8,448 nt of DNA from Candidatus Thiodiazotropha sp. (ex Gloverina cf. vestifex). GTDB lineage: Bacteria; Pseudomonadota; Gammaproteobacteria; Chromatiales; Chromatiaceae. The stretch is from NCBI GenBank assembly GCA_025656435.1, contig JAHXHT010000091.1, forward strand, positions 1-8,448, read 5' to 3'. A model generated the notes under the pieces. It searched no databases. It worked only from the letters and a program-made list of their open reading frames with translations, and was not told where the DNA came from. Position numbers and translations under genes: made by a program. Below are positions 1 to 5,618 of this stretch, piece by piece. The stretch's first letter is position 1, and each line of letters opens with the position of its first letter.

Positions 1-11
1 GTTTGCTTCAT
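1..11 (-). CDS. Partial IS5-like transposase, first codons only
   Basis: On the minus strand an ATG at base 11 opens a frame reading M-K-Q-T before the window ends. Many IS5-family DDE transposases, as I recall, start with M-K-Q. The twin copy at the other end shows the same start with one more partial codon. No SD is evident just upstream, although the preceding bases are AT-rich. Far too short to identify alone; the call depends on the repeat context. Confidence 0.4.
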
Positions 12-82
12 GGGGTCTATATAATGATTGGCCTAGAATGTGCACCATTATCCCTCAATCGATGGATTCGTTCAGAGCTTCC
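1..82 (-). mobile_element. 5' end of an IS5-like insertion sequence, truncated by the window edge
   Basis: Bases 1-85 are the exact reverse complement of 8361-8445. Read on the minus strand the putative tip begins GGAAGCTCTGAACG at base 82 and runs outward to a start codon at base 11. From memory, IS5-group elements have tips beginning GGAA and insert at YTAR; the flanking bases 83-86 read CTAG, which fits. Only the first 82 bases of the element are present, so the family rests on the tip, the target tetranucleotide and four transposase codons. The rest lies outside the window. Confidence 0.6.
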
Positions 83-85
83 CTA

Positions 86-208
86 GGGTAGAATGCACGC
101 CTTTGCGGACTACCGTACTGATGATTGATTTAGCAAATCTTTAATCAGTCTTTCATCAAGTTTGATCTTTTCGTCTACTCTAACGGATTCAAATAGGTTT
201 CTGAACTC
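86..208. other. Intergenic region between the IS end and the methyltransferase gene
   Basis: This AT-rich spacer of 123 bases holds no credible ORF. A bulged inverted repeat lies at 123-149 (TGATT-GATTT, loop AGC, AAATC and AATCA arms). I could not find a convincing sigma-70 promoter pair. The promoter of the methyltransferase gene may be here, or transcription may enter from the adjacent IS. Confidence 0.4.
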
Positions 209-1414
209 ATGCCCGACTGTTTAAGCCCGACGCTTCCTACTTCAGTGAGAAACCTGCCGCCGCCGGATGACATGGCGCAAGCGGTCAGTGATCGGCTACT
301 GAAACAGGTCAAGCGGGCTATCGACCAGTCACAGGCGGGTATCCCCTTCGACCGCTTCATGGAGATGGCGCTCTACGCACCCGGCCTGGGCTACTACGTG
401 GCCGGCAGCCGTAAGTTTGGTGAGGATGGGGATTTCATCACTTCACCCGAGGTGTCGCCTCTGTTTGCACAGTGCCTGGCCAGGCAGGCACAGCAGGTTC
501 TGGATGGCTTGGGACAGGGCGATATTCTGGAGTTCGGTGCAGGTTCCGGCATCCTGGCTGCTGACATGTTGGCTGAACTGGAGCGACTGGACAGCCTGCC
601 GGGGCGTTATGCCATTCTTGAAATTAGCCCGGAACTGCAGGCACGGCAGCGGGAGACGATCGAGCAGCGGGTGCCCCACCTGCTGAGGCGGGTCGAATGG
701 TTGCAAACACTGCCGACGGCATTCAGTGGTTTCGTCATTGCCAATGAGTTACTGGATGCCATGCCGGTGAATCGTTTTCGCCTTGATGAGGACAGTATCG
801 AAGAGTCTTTTGTGGTGTATGACGATGAAGGATTGAAAGAGCGATTCGGTGAGCCTGAGACACCGGGTCTGAGCGAGGCGGTCGAGTCTGCCATTGGGTC
901 GCAGGAAGAGATGTCCGAGGGGTATGTCTCGGAGATCAATCTGCGTCAGGCCTCCTGGCTTCGTGCCCTTGCTGATTCCATACGCAGCGGGGTTGTGATA
1001 CTGATCGATTACGGTTACTGCGCCAGGGAATATTTTCATACCCAACGTAACCGGGGCACGCTCATGTGCCACTATCGTCATCGGGCACATACTGATCCCT
1101 TCCGTTGGGTGGGTCTGCAGGATATCACCAGTCATGTGGACTTTACCGCAGCTGCCAGAGTCGGCCTGGAAGCGGGATTCCATCTGGGCGGCTATACCAC
1201 CCAGGCCCATTTTCTCCTGGCCAATGGGCTCGACACCCTGTTGGCGGACTCAGATCCCGGTGATGTGGCCAAGCACATGGCATTGGTGCAGGGTGTGAAG
1301 CGGCTGACCCTGCCCTCGGAGATGGGGGAGCGCTTCAAGGTCCTCGGCTTGATCAAAGGCATTGAGATGAATCTGCAGGGTTTCAGCTTGCGGGATTTCT
1401 GCGAACGGCTGTAA
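209..1414 (+). CDS. MidA/NDUFAF7-family SAM-dependent methyltransferase
   Basis: A 401-residue class I methyltransferase of the MidA/NDUFAF7 family (formerly DUF185). The mitochondrial member dimethylates an arginine of the complex I subunit NDUFS2; the bacterial substrate is not established. Visible family signatures are FDRFMEMALYAPGLGYY (47-63), the SAM-binding glycine loop LEFGAGSG (107-114), an acidic residue at E138 (AILEIS), VIANELLDAMPV (176-187), LIDYGY (265-270), GTLMCHYRHRAHTDPF (283-298), QDITSHVDF (304-312) and EMGERFKVL (371-379). Length is normal and the catalytic fold looks intact. The ATG at 209 is preferred over the ATG at 272 because the LPPPD segment (16-20) resembles the N-terminus of gammaproteobacterial homologues, although the SD is weak. 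The gene stands alone, 126 bases from the IS-like end. Likely cytoplasmic. Confidence 0.92.
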   Translation: MPDCLSPTLPTSVRNLPPPDDMAQAVSDRLLKQVKRAIDQSQAGIPFDRFMEMALYAPGLGYYVAGSRKFGEDGDFITSPEVSPLFAQCLARQAQQVLDGLGQGDILEFGAGSGILAADMLAELERLDSLPGRYAILEISPELQARQRETIEQRVPHLLRRVEWLQTLPTAFSGFVIANELLDAMPVNRFRLDEDSIEESFVVYDDEGLKERFGEPETPGLSEAVESAIGSQEEMSEGYVSEINLRQASWLRALADSIRSGVVILIDYGYCAREYFHTQRNRGTLMCHYRHRAHTDPFRWVGLQDITSHVDFTAAARVGLEAGFHLGGYTTQAHFLLANGLDTLLADSDPGDVAKHMALVQGVKRLTLPSEMGERFKVLGLIKGIEMNLQGFSLRDFCERL

Positions 1415-1454
1415 CGGAAAAATAATTTAACCCCATTCTGCGCTTTCCTGCGTT

Positions 1455-1481
1455 CTCCTGAATACCAAGCACATTCAGGAG
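1455..1481 (+). promoter_or_regulatory. Hairpin sequestering the Shine-Dalgarno of the vWA lipoprotein gene
   Basis: CTCCTGAAT (1455-1463) and ATTCAGGAG (1473-1481) form a perfect 9-bp inverted repeat with a 9-base loop. The right arm contains the SD sequence AGGAG (1477-1481), 8 bases before the ATG at 1490. In the folded mRNA the SD would be fully paired, so translation could be limited until the stem opens. The right arm is followed by TAAAAAAC, not a T-run, so it does not read as an intrinsic terminator on this strand. The hairpin is seen; a regulatory role is inferred. Confidence 0.6.
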
Positions 1482-1489
1482 TAAAAAAC

Positions 1490-3172
1490 ATGTCATCTTT
1501 AAACAGCCTTTTACGATTTGTAGTGGCCGCCCTGCTGTCAGCCATTCTTGCCGCCTGTGGTACAGCCGTAGACACTGACAGTGCCGGTCCCGTTGAGCAG
1601 GGCACAGGCAGTAGCGTGGTCGCCAAGCCAAAGGTAGAACTCGAGGAGCTGGACAACCTGGCTGTCTCAGAGAAACGGGCCGAGGCACCCATGGCTGCCG
1701 TCATGCGGCATAAGCAGGCATTTGATATGGCGGCTATCCGCCAGCCATCGGCCGGAGTGAATCGGGAGAACTATGCCAATATCGAGGATAACGGCGTCAA
1801 GGCCGTGGTTGAACAACCGGTCACAACCTTTAGCATCGATGTGGACAGTGGCGCCTATGCACTGGTCAGGCGTTTTCTCAATCAGGGGAATTTGCCGCCC
1901 AAGGACGCAGTACGGGCCGAGGAGTTGATCAACTATTTCAGCTACGATTATCCGGTTCCCCAAGCGGGGAATCAGCCGTTTTCTGTCTCCACTGAAGTTG
2001 CCCGTACACCCTGGAATCGGGATAGCCTGTTGGTCCATGTGGGGATTCAGGGCTATGTGCCCCAACGGGAGGCCGGGCCTGCCAGCAATCTGGTGTTCCT
2101 GATGGATGTGTCGGGCTCCATGAATGCGCCGGACAAGTTGCCTCTGCTCAAGTCCGCCTTCAAGCTTTTGGTCAAACAGCTGGACGAGAACGACAGTGTC
2201 TCTTTGGTGGTCTACGCAGGAGCTTCCGGTGTGGTGTTGGAGCCGACCCCCGGTGATAAGCAAGGCAAGATCATGGCGGCACTGGCGCGCCTGACCGCGG
2301 GTGGATCGACACATGGATCAGCGGGAATCCAGCTTGCTTATGCCATGGCGGAGCAGGCTAAGGTTGAAGGTGGAATTAACCGGGTGATCCTGGCCACCGA
2401 TGGTGATTTCAATGTGGGTACGGTGAATCACGAGCAGTTGATGGATCTGATTGAGGAGAAACGCGAACAGGGCATCACACTCACAACATTGGGTTTTGGG
2501 CAGGGAAATTACAACGATCATCTGATGGAGCAGTTGGCAGACAAGGGCAACGGCAACTATGCCTATATCGATACCATCAACGAGGCGCAGAAGGTGTTGG
2601 TTGATGAGCTTCCAGCGACGCTGGAAGTGATTGCCAAGGATGTGAAGATACAGATCGAATGGAATCCCGCCGTGGTCACTGAGTACCGTCTGATCGGCTA
2701 TGAAAACCGTCTGCTGGCACGTGAGGATTTCAGTAATGATAAGGTCGATGCGGGTGATATCGGTGCCGGTCATACGGTGACGGCACTCTACGAGATCGTT
2801 CTGGCGGGAGGTAAGGGTCAGCGTCTCGAACCTCTGCGCTATACATCTGGTAGCAGGATATCCGGGAAACAGAATGAGATTGCCCATCTGCGTCTGCGGT
2901 ATAAGGCACCTAACGGAGAACGCTCGAAGCTGATCGAAGTGCCGATTCTCACTCGTTCCATCGAGGAAAATCTGGCCAAGGCGACTGACAACTTCCGTTT
3001 CAGTGCCTCGGTGGCTGCATTTGCCCAGTTGTTGCGGGGTGGGCGGTACACTGAGTCGTTCGGTTATTCAGATGTGACAACCCTCGCTCAGGGATCCCGG
3101 GGCAGTGACCCTTATGGCTACCGGGGCGAGTTCCTGCGTCTGGTCAATTTGGCGTCAAGTTTGGGTGGATAA
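1490..3172 (+). CDS. YfbK-like von Willebrand factor A domain lipoprotein
   Basis: A 560-residue protein with the architecture of E. coli YfbK. It starts with a lipoprotein signal peptide ending in the lipobox LAAC (C23; next residue G24 suggests outer-membrane sorting). A polar linker follows to about residue 95, then the N-terminal vWF-associated domain (TTFSIDVDSGAYALVRRFL at 112-130; AEELINYFSYDYP at 143-155). The vWA domain runs from about 198 to 370, and a C-terminal DUF3520-like region from about 375 to 557. The metal-ion adhesion site looks complete: D206-V-S208-G-S210, T274 in GGSTHG and D304 in ATDGD. Such proteins are thought to bind metal and protein partners at the envelope; the exact role is unknown. 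It is followed, after 98 bases, by an ECF sigma factor and its likely anti-sigma factor, a linkage I recall from other proteobacteria. The SD AGGAG lies inside a hairpin. Confidence 0.92.
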   Translation: MSSLNSLLRFVVAALLSAILAACGTAVDTDSAGPVEQGTGSSVVAKPKVELEELDNLAVSEKRAEAPMAAVMRHKQAFDMAAIRQPSAGVNRENYANIEDNGVKAVVEQPVTTFSIDVDSGAYALVRRFLNQGNLPPKDAVRAEELINYFSYDYPVPQAGNQPFSVSTEVARTPWNRDSLLVHVGIQGYVPQREAGPASNLVFLMDVSGSMNAPDKLPLLKSAFKLLVKQLDENDSVSLVVYAGASGVVLEPTPGDKQGKIMAALARLTAGGSTHGSAGIQLAYAMAEQAKVEGGINRVILATDGDFNVGTVNHEQLMDLIEEKREQGITLTTLGFGQGNYNDHLMEQLADKGNGNYAYIDTINEAQKVLVDELPATLEVIAKDVKIQIEWNPAVVTEYRLIGYENRLLAREDFSNDKVDAGDIGAGHTVTALYEIVLAGGKGQRLEPLRYTSGSRISGKQNEIAHLRLRYKAPNGERSKLIEVPILTRSIEENLAKATDNFRFSASVAAFAQLLRGGRYTESFGYSDVTTLAQGSRGSDPYGYRGEFLRLVNLASSLGG

Positions 3173-3208
3173 TCAAATTTAGGATTTGGTTTACATTCAT
3201 GACAAGGT

Positions 3209-3241
3209 GTAGGTTGGGCCGACGAAGGAGGCCTAACCTAC
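3209..3241. repeat. REP-like palindromic element
   Basis: GTAGGTTGGGCC (3209-3220) pairs with GGCCTAACCTAC (3230-3241): a 12-bp stem with one G-U wobble around the 9-base loop GACGAAGGA. The sequence style (GTAGGTTGGGC, then an AACCTAC return arm) resembles dispersed palindromes I recall from many gammaproteobacterial genomes, including sulfur oxidisers. There is no T-run, so it is not a canonical terminator. It lies between the vWA gene and the sigma gene, where it could affect mRNA stability or partial termination. No second copy is visible in this window. Confidence 0.6.
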
Positions 3242-3270
3242 GAGATGAGGAGACAAGAGAAGTGGATGGG

Positions 3271-3804
3271 ATGAGTGACGAGGCGCTCTTCAACCTTTAT
3301 CGCAAGGGCGATGCGTCGGCCTTTGAAGTGCTTTATCAGCGCTATCGTCAATCTCTCTATCTCTTTCTGCTCAGAACCTGTGATTCACCGGCGGATGCGG
3401 ATGAGCTCTATCAGGATGCCTGGTCGCGGATTATTACTGCAACCAAACCGTTTGGTGAGGGCTCGTTCAAGGCTTATGTTTTTCGTATTGCACGCAATCT
3501 GCAGATTGACCGGTTTCGGCGTGCACACCTGAAGCCTGTCAGTGATGATGATGCAATACAGCAGGTATCCGACCCCGCACCGACACCCGATGTCAGGGCC
3601 AATGATCTGGATTGTACGGAACGTATGAAACAACAGTTGGCCAGCTTGCCCAAAGAGCAGTCGGAGGCATTTCTGCTCAAGGAGGAGGGGGGCTTCACGC
3701 TGGAACAGATTGCGGAGATGGTCAGTGTCGGACGTGAGACGATCAAGAGTCGCCTGCGTTATGCCCTGAAACAGTTGCGTAAAATGCTGGAGGATTGTCT
3801 GTGA
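3271..3804 (+). CDS. ECF-family RNA polymerase sigma factor
   Basis: A 177-residue (from the ATG at 3271) group 4 sigma factor that would direct RNA polymerase to a small set of promoters. Region 2 spans about residues 15-87: FEVLYQRYRQSLYLFLL, DADELYQDAWSRI (42-54), then the aromatic/basic stretch FKAYVFRIARNLQIDRFRR (66-84). A variable linker (about 88-118) leads to region 4 (about 120-173), with LPKEQSEAFLLKEEGGFTLE and the helix-turn-helix recognition part VGRETIKSRLRYALKQLRK. Length is typical. Starts: ATG 3271 (GAGAAG at 3257-3262) matches the usual ECF N-terminus. GTG 3262, with a strong GAGGAG at 3247-3252 and a 9-base spacer, is a real alternative. The in-frame ATG at 3199 would translate through the REP-like palindrome and is unlikely. 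The stop overlaps the start of the next gene. Confidence 0.92.
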   Translation: MSDEALFNLYRKGDASAFEVLYQRYRQSLYLFLLRTCDSPADADELYQDAWSRIITATKPFGEGSFKAYVFRIARNLQIDRFRRAHLKPVSDDDAIQQVSDPAPTPDVRANDLDCTERMKQQLASLPKEQSEAFLLKEEGGFTLEQIAEMVSVGRETIKSRLRYALKQLRKMLEDCL

Positions 3805-4463
3805 CACAGCAAGATCAACAGCGAAACTCGACCGATGATCCGCTGCTCAGCGAGCTCTACCGTGCTTCGCGTAATGAGCAGCCGAAGGCTGAACTGGATG
3901 CGGCGATTCTGGCACAGGCACATGCGCAAGCAAGAAGCCGGCGACGGCGTTGGATGCTCCCGCTCTCTACCGCAGCGGTTATTTTGCTGGGGACCTCGCT
4001 GACACTGACACTGGTGCAACCGCCGGTGAGCACGCAGCTACCGGATGAAAAAGCCGATGTAATGTCCGATGCGTTGGAGGAGATGACACCCAAGGCCAGC
4101 TCACCGCCCGCGGCGGCTCCGGCCATGAAGCGCCAGGCAGTTGCCCCTGCGGGAGAGCCGCCTGTCTTGGAGCTGCAAAGCGCCATGCCATCCCGTGCCG
4201 AAATGGATGCGGATGTTTTGGCTCCGATGGAAAGACGGGCCAGTGAGAAGAAGCGAGAAAAATCCAGTTTTGGTCAAGCGATGGCTGAGAAAGAGGCGAT
4301 AGAAGCCCTCCGAGCACCAGAAGCATGGATCAATGACATGCGTTTACTGCTGAGAGACGGGGAGGTTGACGCATTGGAGCAGGAATTGGCGGCTTTCCGT
4401 GAGCGCTATCCCGATGCGCCTTTGCCGCCAGAGCTAGAGGCGATAAGGAAGCGTCCTAAGTGA
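3801..4463 (+). CDS. Probable anti-sigma factor, single-pass inner-membrane protein
   Basis: A 220-residue protein starting at the GTG at 3801, which overlaps the sigma factor stop in a GTGA arrangement and is preceded by TGGAGGA (3788-3794) at 6 bases. A TTG at 3795 would sit directly on that SD. The layout is a cytoplasmic N-terminal segment with DPLLSELYRASRNEQP (13-28), a basic stop RSRRRR (45-50) and one membrane helix (about 51-72). A Pro/Ala-rich and charged periplasmic region follows, then a conserved-looking tail APEAWINDMRLLLRDGEVDA (172-191) and FRERYPDAPLPPEL (199-212). The coupled position behind an ECF sigma gene and the topology suggest it holds that sigma factor at the membrane. 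It lacks a Cys-rich HxxxCxxC zinc motif (there is no cysteine at all), so it is not a zinc-type anti-sigma factor. The role is inferred from context. Confidence 0.8.
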   Translation: MTQQDQQRNSTDDPLLSELYRASRNEQPKAELDAAILAQAHAQARSRRRRWMLPLSTAAVILLGTSLTLTLVQPPVSTQLPDEKADVMSDALEEMTPKASSPPAAAPAMKRQAVAPAGEPPVLELQSAMPSRAEMDADVLAPMERRASEKKREKSSFGQAMAEKEAIEALRAPEAWINDMRLLLRDGEVDALEQELAAFRERYPDAPLPPELEAIRKRPK

Positions 4464-4464
4464 T

Positions 4465-4965
4465 CTATTGATCCTGATTTGGGGTGGCCGTCTCTATCGC
4501 CTCTTCGATATAGAACAGCAGAAAGTCGATAGTGTTGATACCGAGAATACGTTCTGCCGACTCCTTGCCATTGGTGTCGAGAAACACCAGGGTTGGCGTG
4601 ACAAATACGCCATAACGGTCAGCAAATATAGAGGCGGCTTCACGCTTGCCCTGGAAATTGGTGATCATCTCGCCCGGATCGATCATCACTTCACGCATAG
4701 CGACCTGATTCTCGTATTCACCGCTGAGCTGCATAGGGTCGAGGACTTCGGTTTTCATCAACTCACAGAATTCGCAGTGGTATTGTGAGAACATCAGCAT
4801 GATGGGTGATTGCTGTTGCTTCGCCTTGTCAGCAAGCTCTCTGAGGTTGTCGGCGAGGGGAATACTGGCGTATTCCGCTTGCAGGCTGCCAAAGCAGGCA
4901 AGTCCTAGAAGGGCGAGGGTAAAACGAGTAAAAAGCAGGCGCAAACCTTGTGATGCGTGGCGCAT
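4465..4965 (-). CDS. Periplasmic thioredoxin-fold protein (CEFC), paralogue 1
   Basis: A 166-residue exported thioredoxin-like protein. A signal peptide covers residues 1-30, with likely cleavage after SLQA. The mature part has the thioredoxin core: SPIMLMFSQYHCEFCELM (53-70) with redox cysteines C64 and C67, and the cis-proline P124 in FVTPTLVFLD. It most resembles thioredoxin-related proteins of the SoxW/Thioredoxin_7 kind, which reduce or isomerise disulfides of periplasmic partners. The exact partner cannot be read from the sequence. It is a clear paralogue of the gene 80 bases upstream on the same strand (shared SPI, FS, CxxC, DP, RYGV and TPTL positions). It ends tail to tail with the anti-sigma gene, one base between stops. 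The SD AAGGTCC lies just upstream of the ATG. Confidence 0.88.
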   Translation of the reverse strand: MRHASQGLRLLFTRFTLALLGLACFGSLQAEYASIPLADNLRELADKAKQQQSPIMLMFSQYHCEFCELMKTEVLDPMQLSGEYENQVAMREVMIDPGEMITNFQGKREAASIFADRYGVFVTPTLVFLDTNGKESAERILGINTIDFLLFYIEEAIETATPNQDQ

Positions 4966-5045
4966 TTGTCAGGACCTTTTCAGTTCATCCGCGTGGCACA
5001 TTTGCCATGACGGGAGGCGGATGGAGGGTCCATCTCCAGTGATCG
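4966..5045. other. Spacer between the two thioredoxin-like genes
   Basis: Eighty bases separate the stop of the upstream paralogue from the start of the downstream one on the minus strand. Two short inverted repeats are visible (TGGCA/TGCCA near 4994, and GATGGA/TCCATC near 5020). Neither is followed by a T-run in either direction, so I see no intrinsic terminator. Read-through as a two-gene operon is plausible. Confidence 0.4.
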
Positions 5046-5507
5046 CTATTCCAGGGCTTCCAGTGAACTGACCAGCGAAGCGTTAAGCAGTTCCTGGTAC
5101 TCAGGTGCTGAATTGTAACCTACGATGGGTTCGGACAGGAGTCTGCCGTCTGCGTCCAGGATCAACAGAGTAGGCGTGGCGTAGACGCCATAACGACGCT
5201 TGAACTGGCGGCTGCGGGTGGCATCGCCATCGAAATCGATGATTTTACCTCCGGCATTGATGTCGAATTCCCGGATCAGGATGTTTTGATCGCCGGATGT
5301 ATCTTGGGAAAGCGGGTCGATGATCTCTTCCTTCAGCCTGACGCAGTAGCTGCAGCTGTCCGCGCTGAAGACCACTAGAATGGGACTCTGATGCTGTCGG
5401 GCAATCTGAGCCACGCTGGACCAATCTATGGCGGAAGCGGGGGGCTCGGCAGGTGTGGATAGGGAAAAAAGAATCAGAACAACGAAAATCAGGGACTGCT
5501 TCAACAT
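5046..5507 (-). CDS. Periplasmic thioredoxin-fold protein (CSYC), paralogue 2
   Basis: A 153-residue exported thioredoxin-like protein. The signal peptide is short (residues 1-20, cleavage likely after STPA). The core motifs are SPILVVFSADSCSYCVRL (41-58) with C52 and C55, an IDP motif shortly after (63-65), RYGVYATPTLLILD (105-118) with cis-proline P112, and a C-terminal helix. Expected role: a thiol-disulfide oxidoreductase acting on periplasmic proteins, perhaps SoxW-like in a sulfur oxidiser, though no sox gene is present here to support that. It is the first gene of a probable pair with the downstream paralogue. An extended -10 promoter candidate lies about 30 bases upstream. The ATG at 5507 has only a weak SD (GAAG). 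Confidence 0.87.
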   Translation of the reverse strand: MLKQSLIFVVLILFSLSTPAEPPASAIDWSSVAQIARQHQSPILVVFSADSCSYCVRLKEEIIDPLSQDTSGDQNILIREFDINAGGKIIDFDGDATRSRQFKRRYGVYATPTLLILDADGRLLSEPIVGYNSAPEYQELLNASLVSSLEALE

Positions 5508-5537
5508 AGCAACAACTTCAGCTATTGGAATGAAAGC

Positions 5538-5546
5538 AGTATATCA
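5538..5546 (-). promoter_or_regulatory. Extended -10 promoter candidate for the thioredoxin-like pair
   Basis: On the minus strand this reads TGATATACT, an extended -10 (TGn followed by TATACT, one mismatch to TATAAT). No good -35 is visible, which extended -10 promoters can tolerate. A start site about 7 bases downstream would give a leader of roughly 25 bases before the ATG at 5507. The surrounding AT-rich stretch (5538-5570) supports a promoter region. Confidence 0.45.
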
Positions 5547-5555
5547 AAATATACT
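5538..5555. promoter_or_regulatory. Dyad symmetry overlapping the -10 candidate
   Basis: AGTATAT (5538-5544) and ATATACT (5549-5555) form a perfect 7-bp inverted repeat around CAAA. It overlaps the extended -10 of the thioredoxin-like pair and could be an operator half-site pair. AT-rich dyads also arise by chance, so the operator role is speculative. Confidence 0.3.
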
Positions 5556-5618
5556 TATATATCCATAAACGAATGTGAAATCTTAGGTGCTTAGATCATT
5601 TTTTGGGTGACTTTGTGA

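Larger units (their letters stand above)
1..85. repeat. Left copy of an 85-bp perfect inverted repeat bounding the window
   Basis: All 85 bases match the reverse complement of 8361-8445, and identity stops at base 86 (G, where the other copy would need A). The last two shared bases (TA) and the complementary C/G next to them are probably the common core of the target site. That would make the true repeated element 82 bases here. Confidence 0.95.

Noticed and set aside
749..1210. 153-codon open frame on the minus strand within the methyltransferase gene
   Set aside because: It lies wholly antisense to a well-conserved gene and its product shows no recognisable domain.
1455..1488. Intrinsic terminator of the methyltransferase gene
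   Set aside because: The perfect hairpin is followed by TAAAAAAC and not by a T-run on the plus strand, and it contains the SD of the next gene.
1667..2887. Two long minus-strand open frames (1667-2314 and 2318-2887) inside the vWA gene
   Set aside because: They are antisense shadows of a strongly conserved protein; the translations (His/Gln/Ile-rich, no motifs) look non-coding.
3199..3270. N-terminal 24-residue extension of the ECF sigma factor from the ATG at 3199
   Set aside because: The extension (Arg-rich) is translated from the REP-like palindrome, has no suitable SD and does not resemble ECF N-termini. The start at 3271 or 3262 explains the data better.
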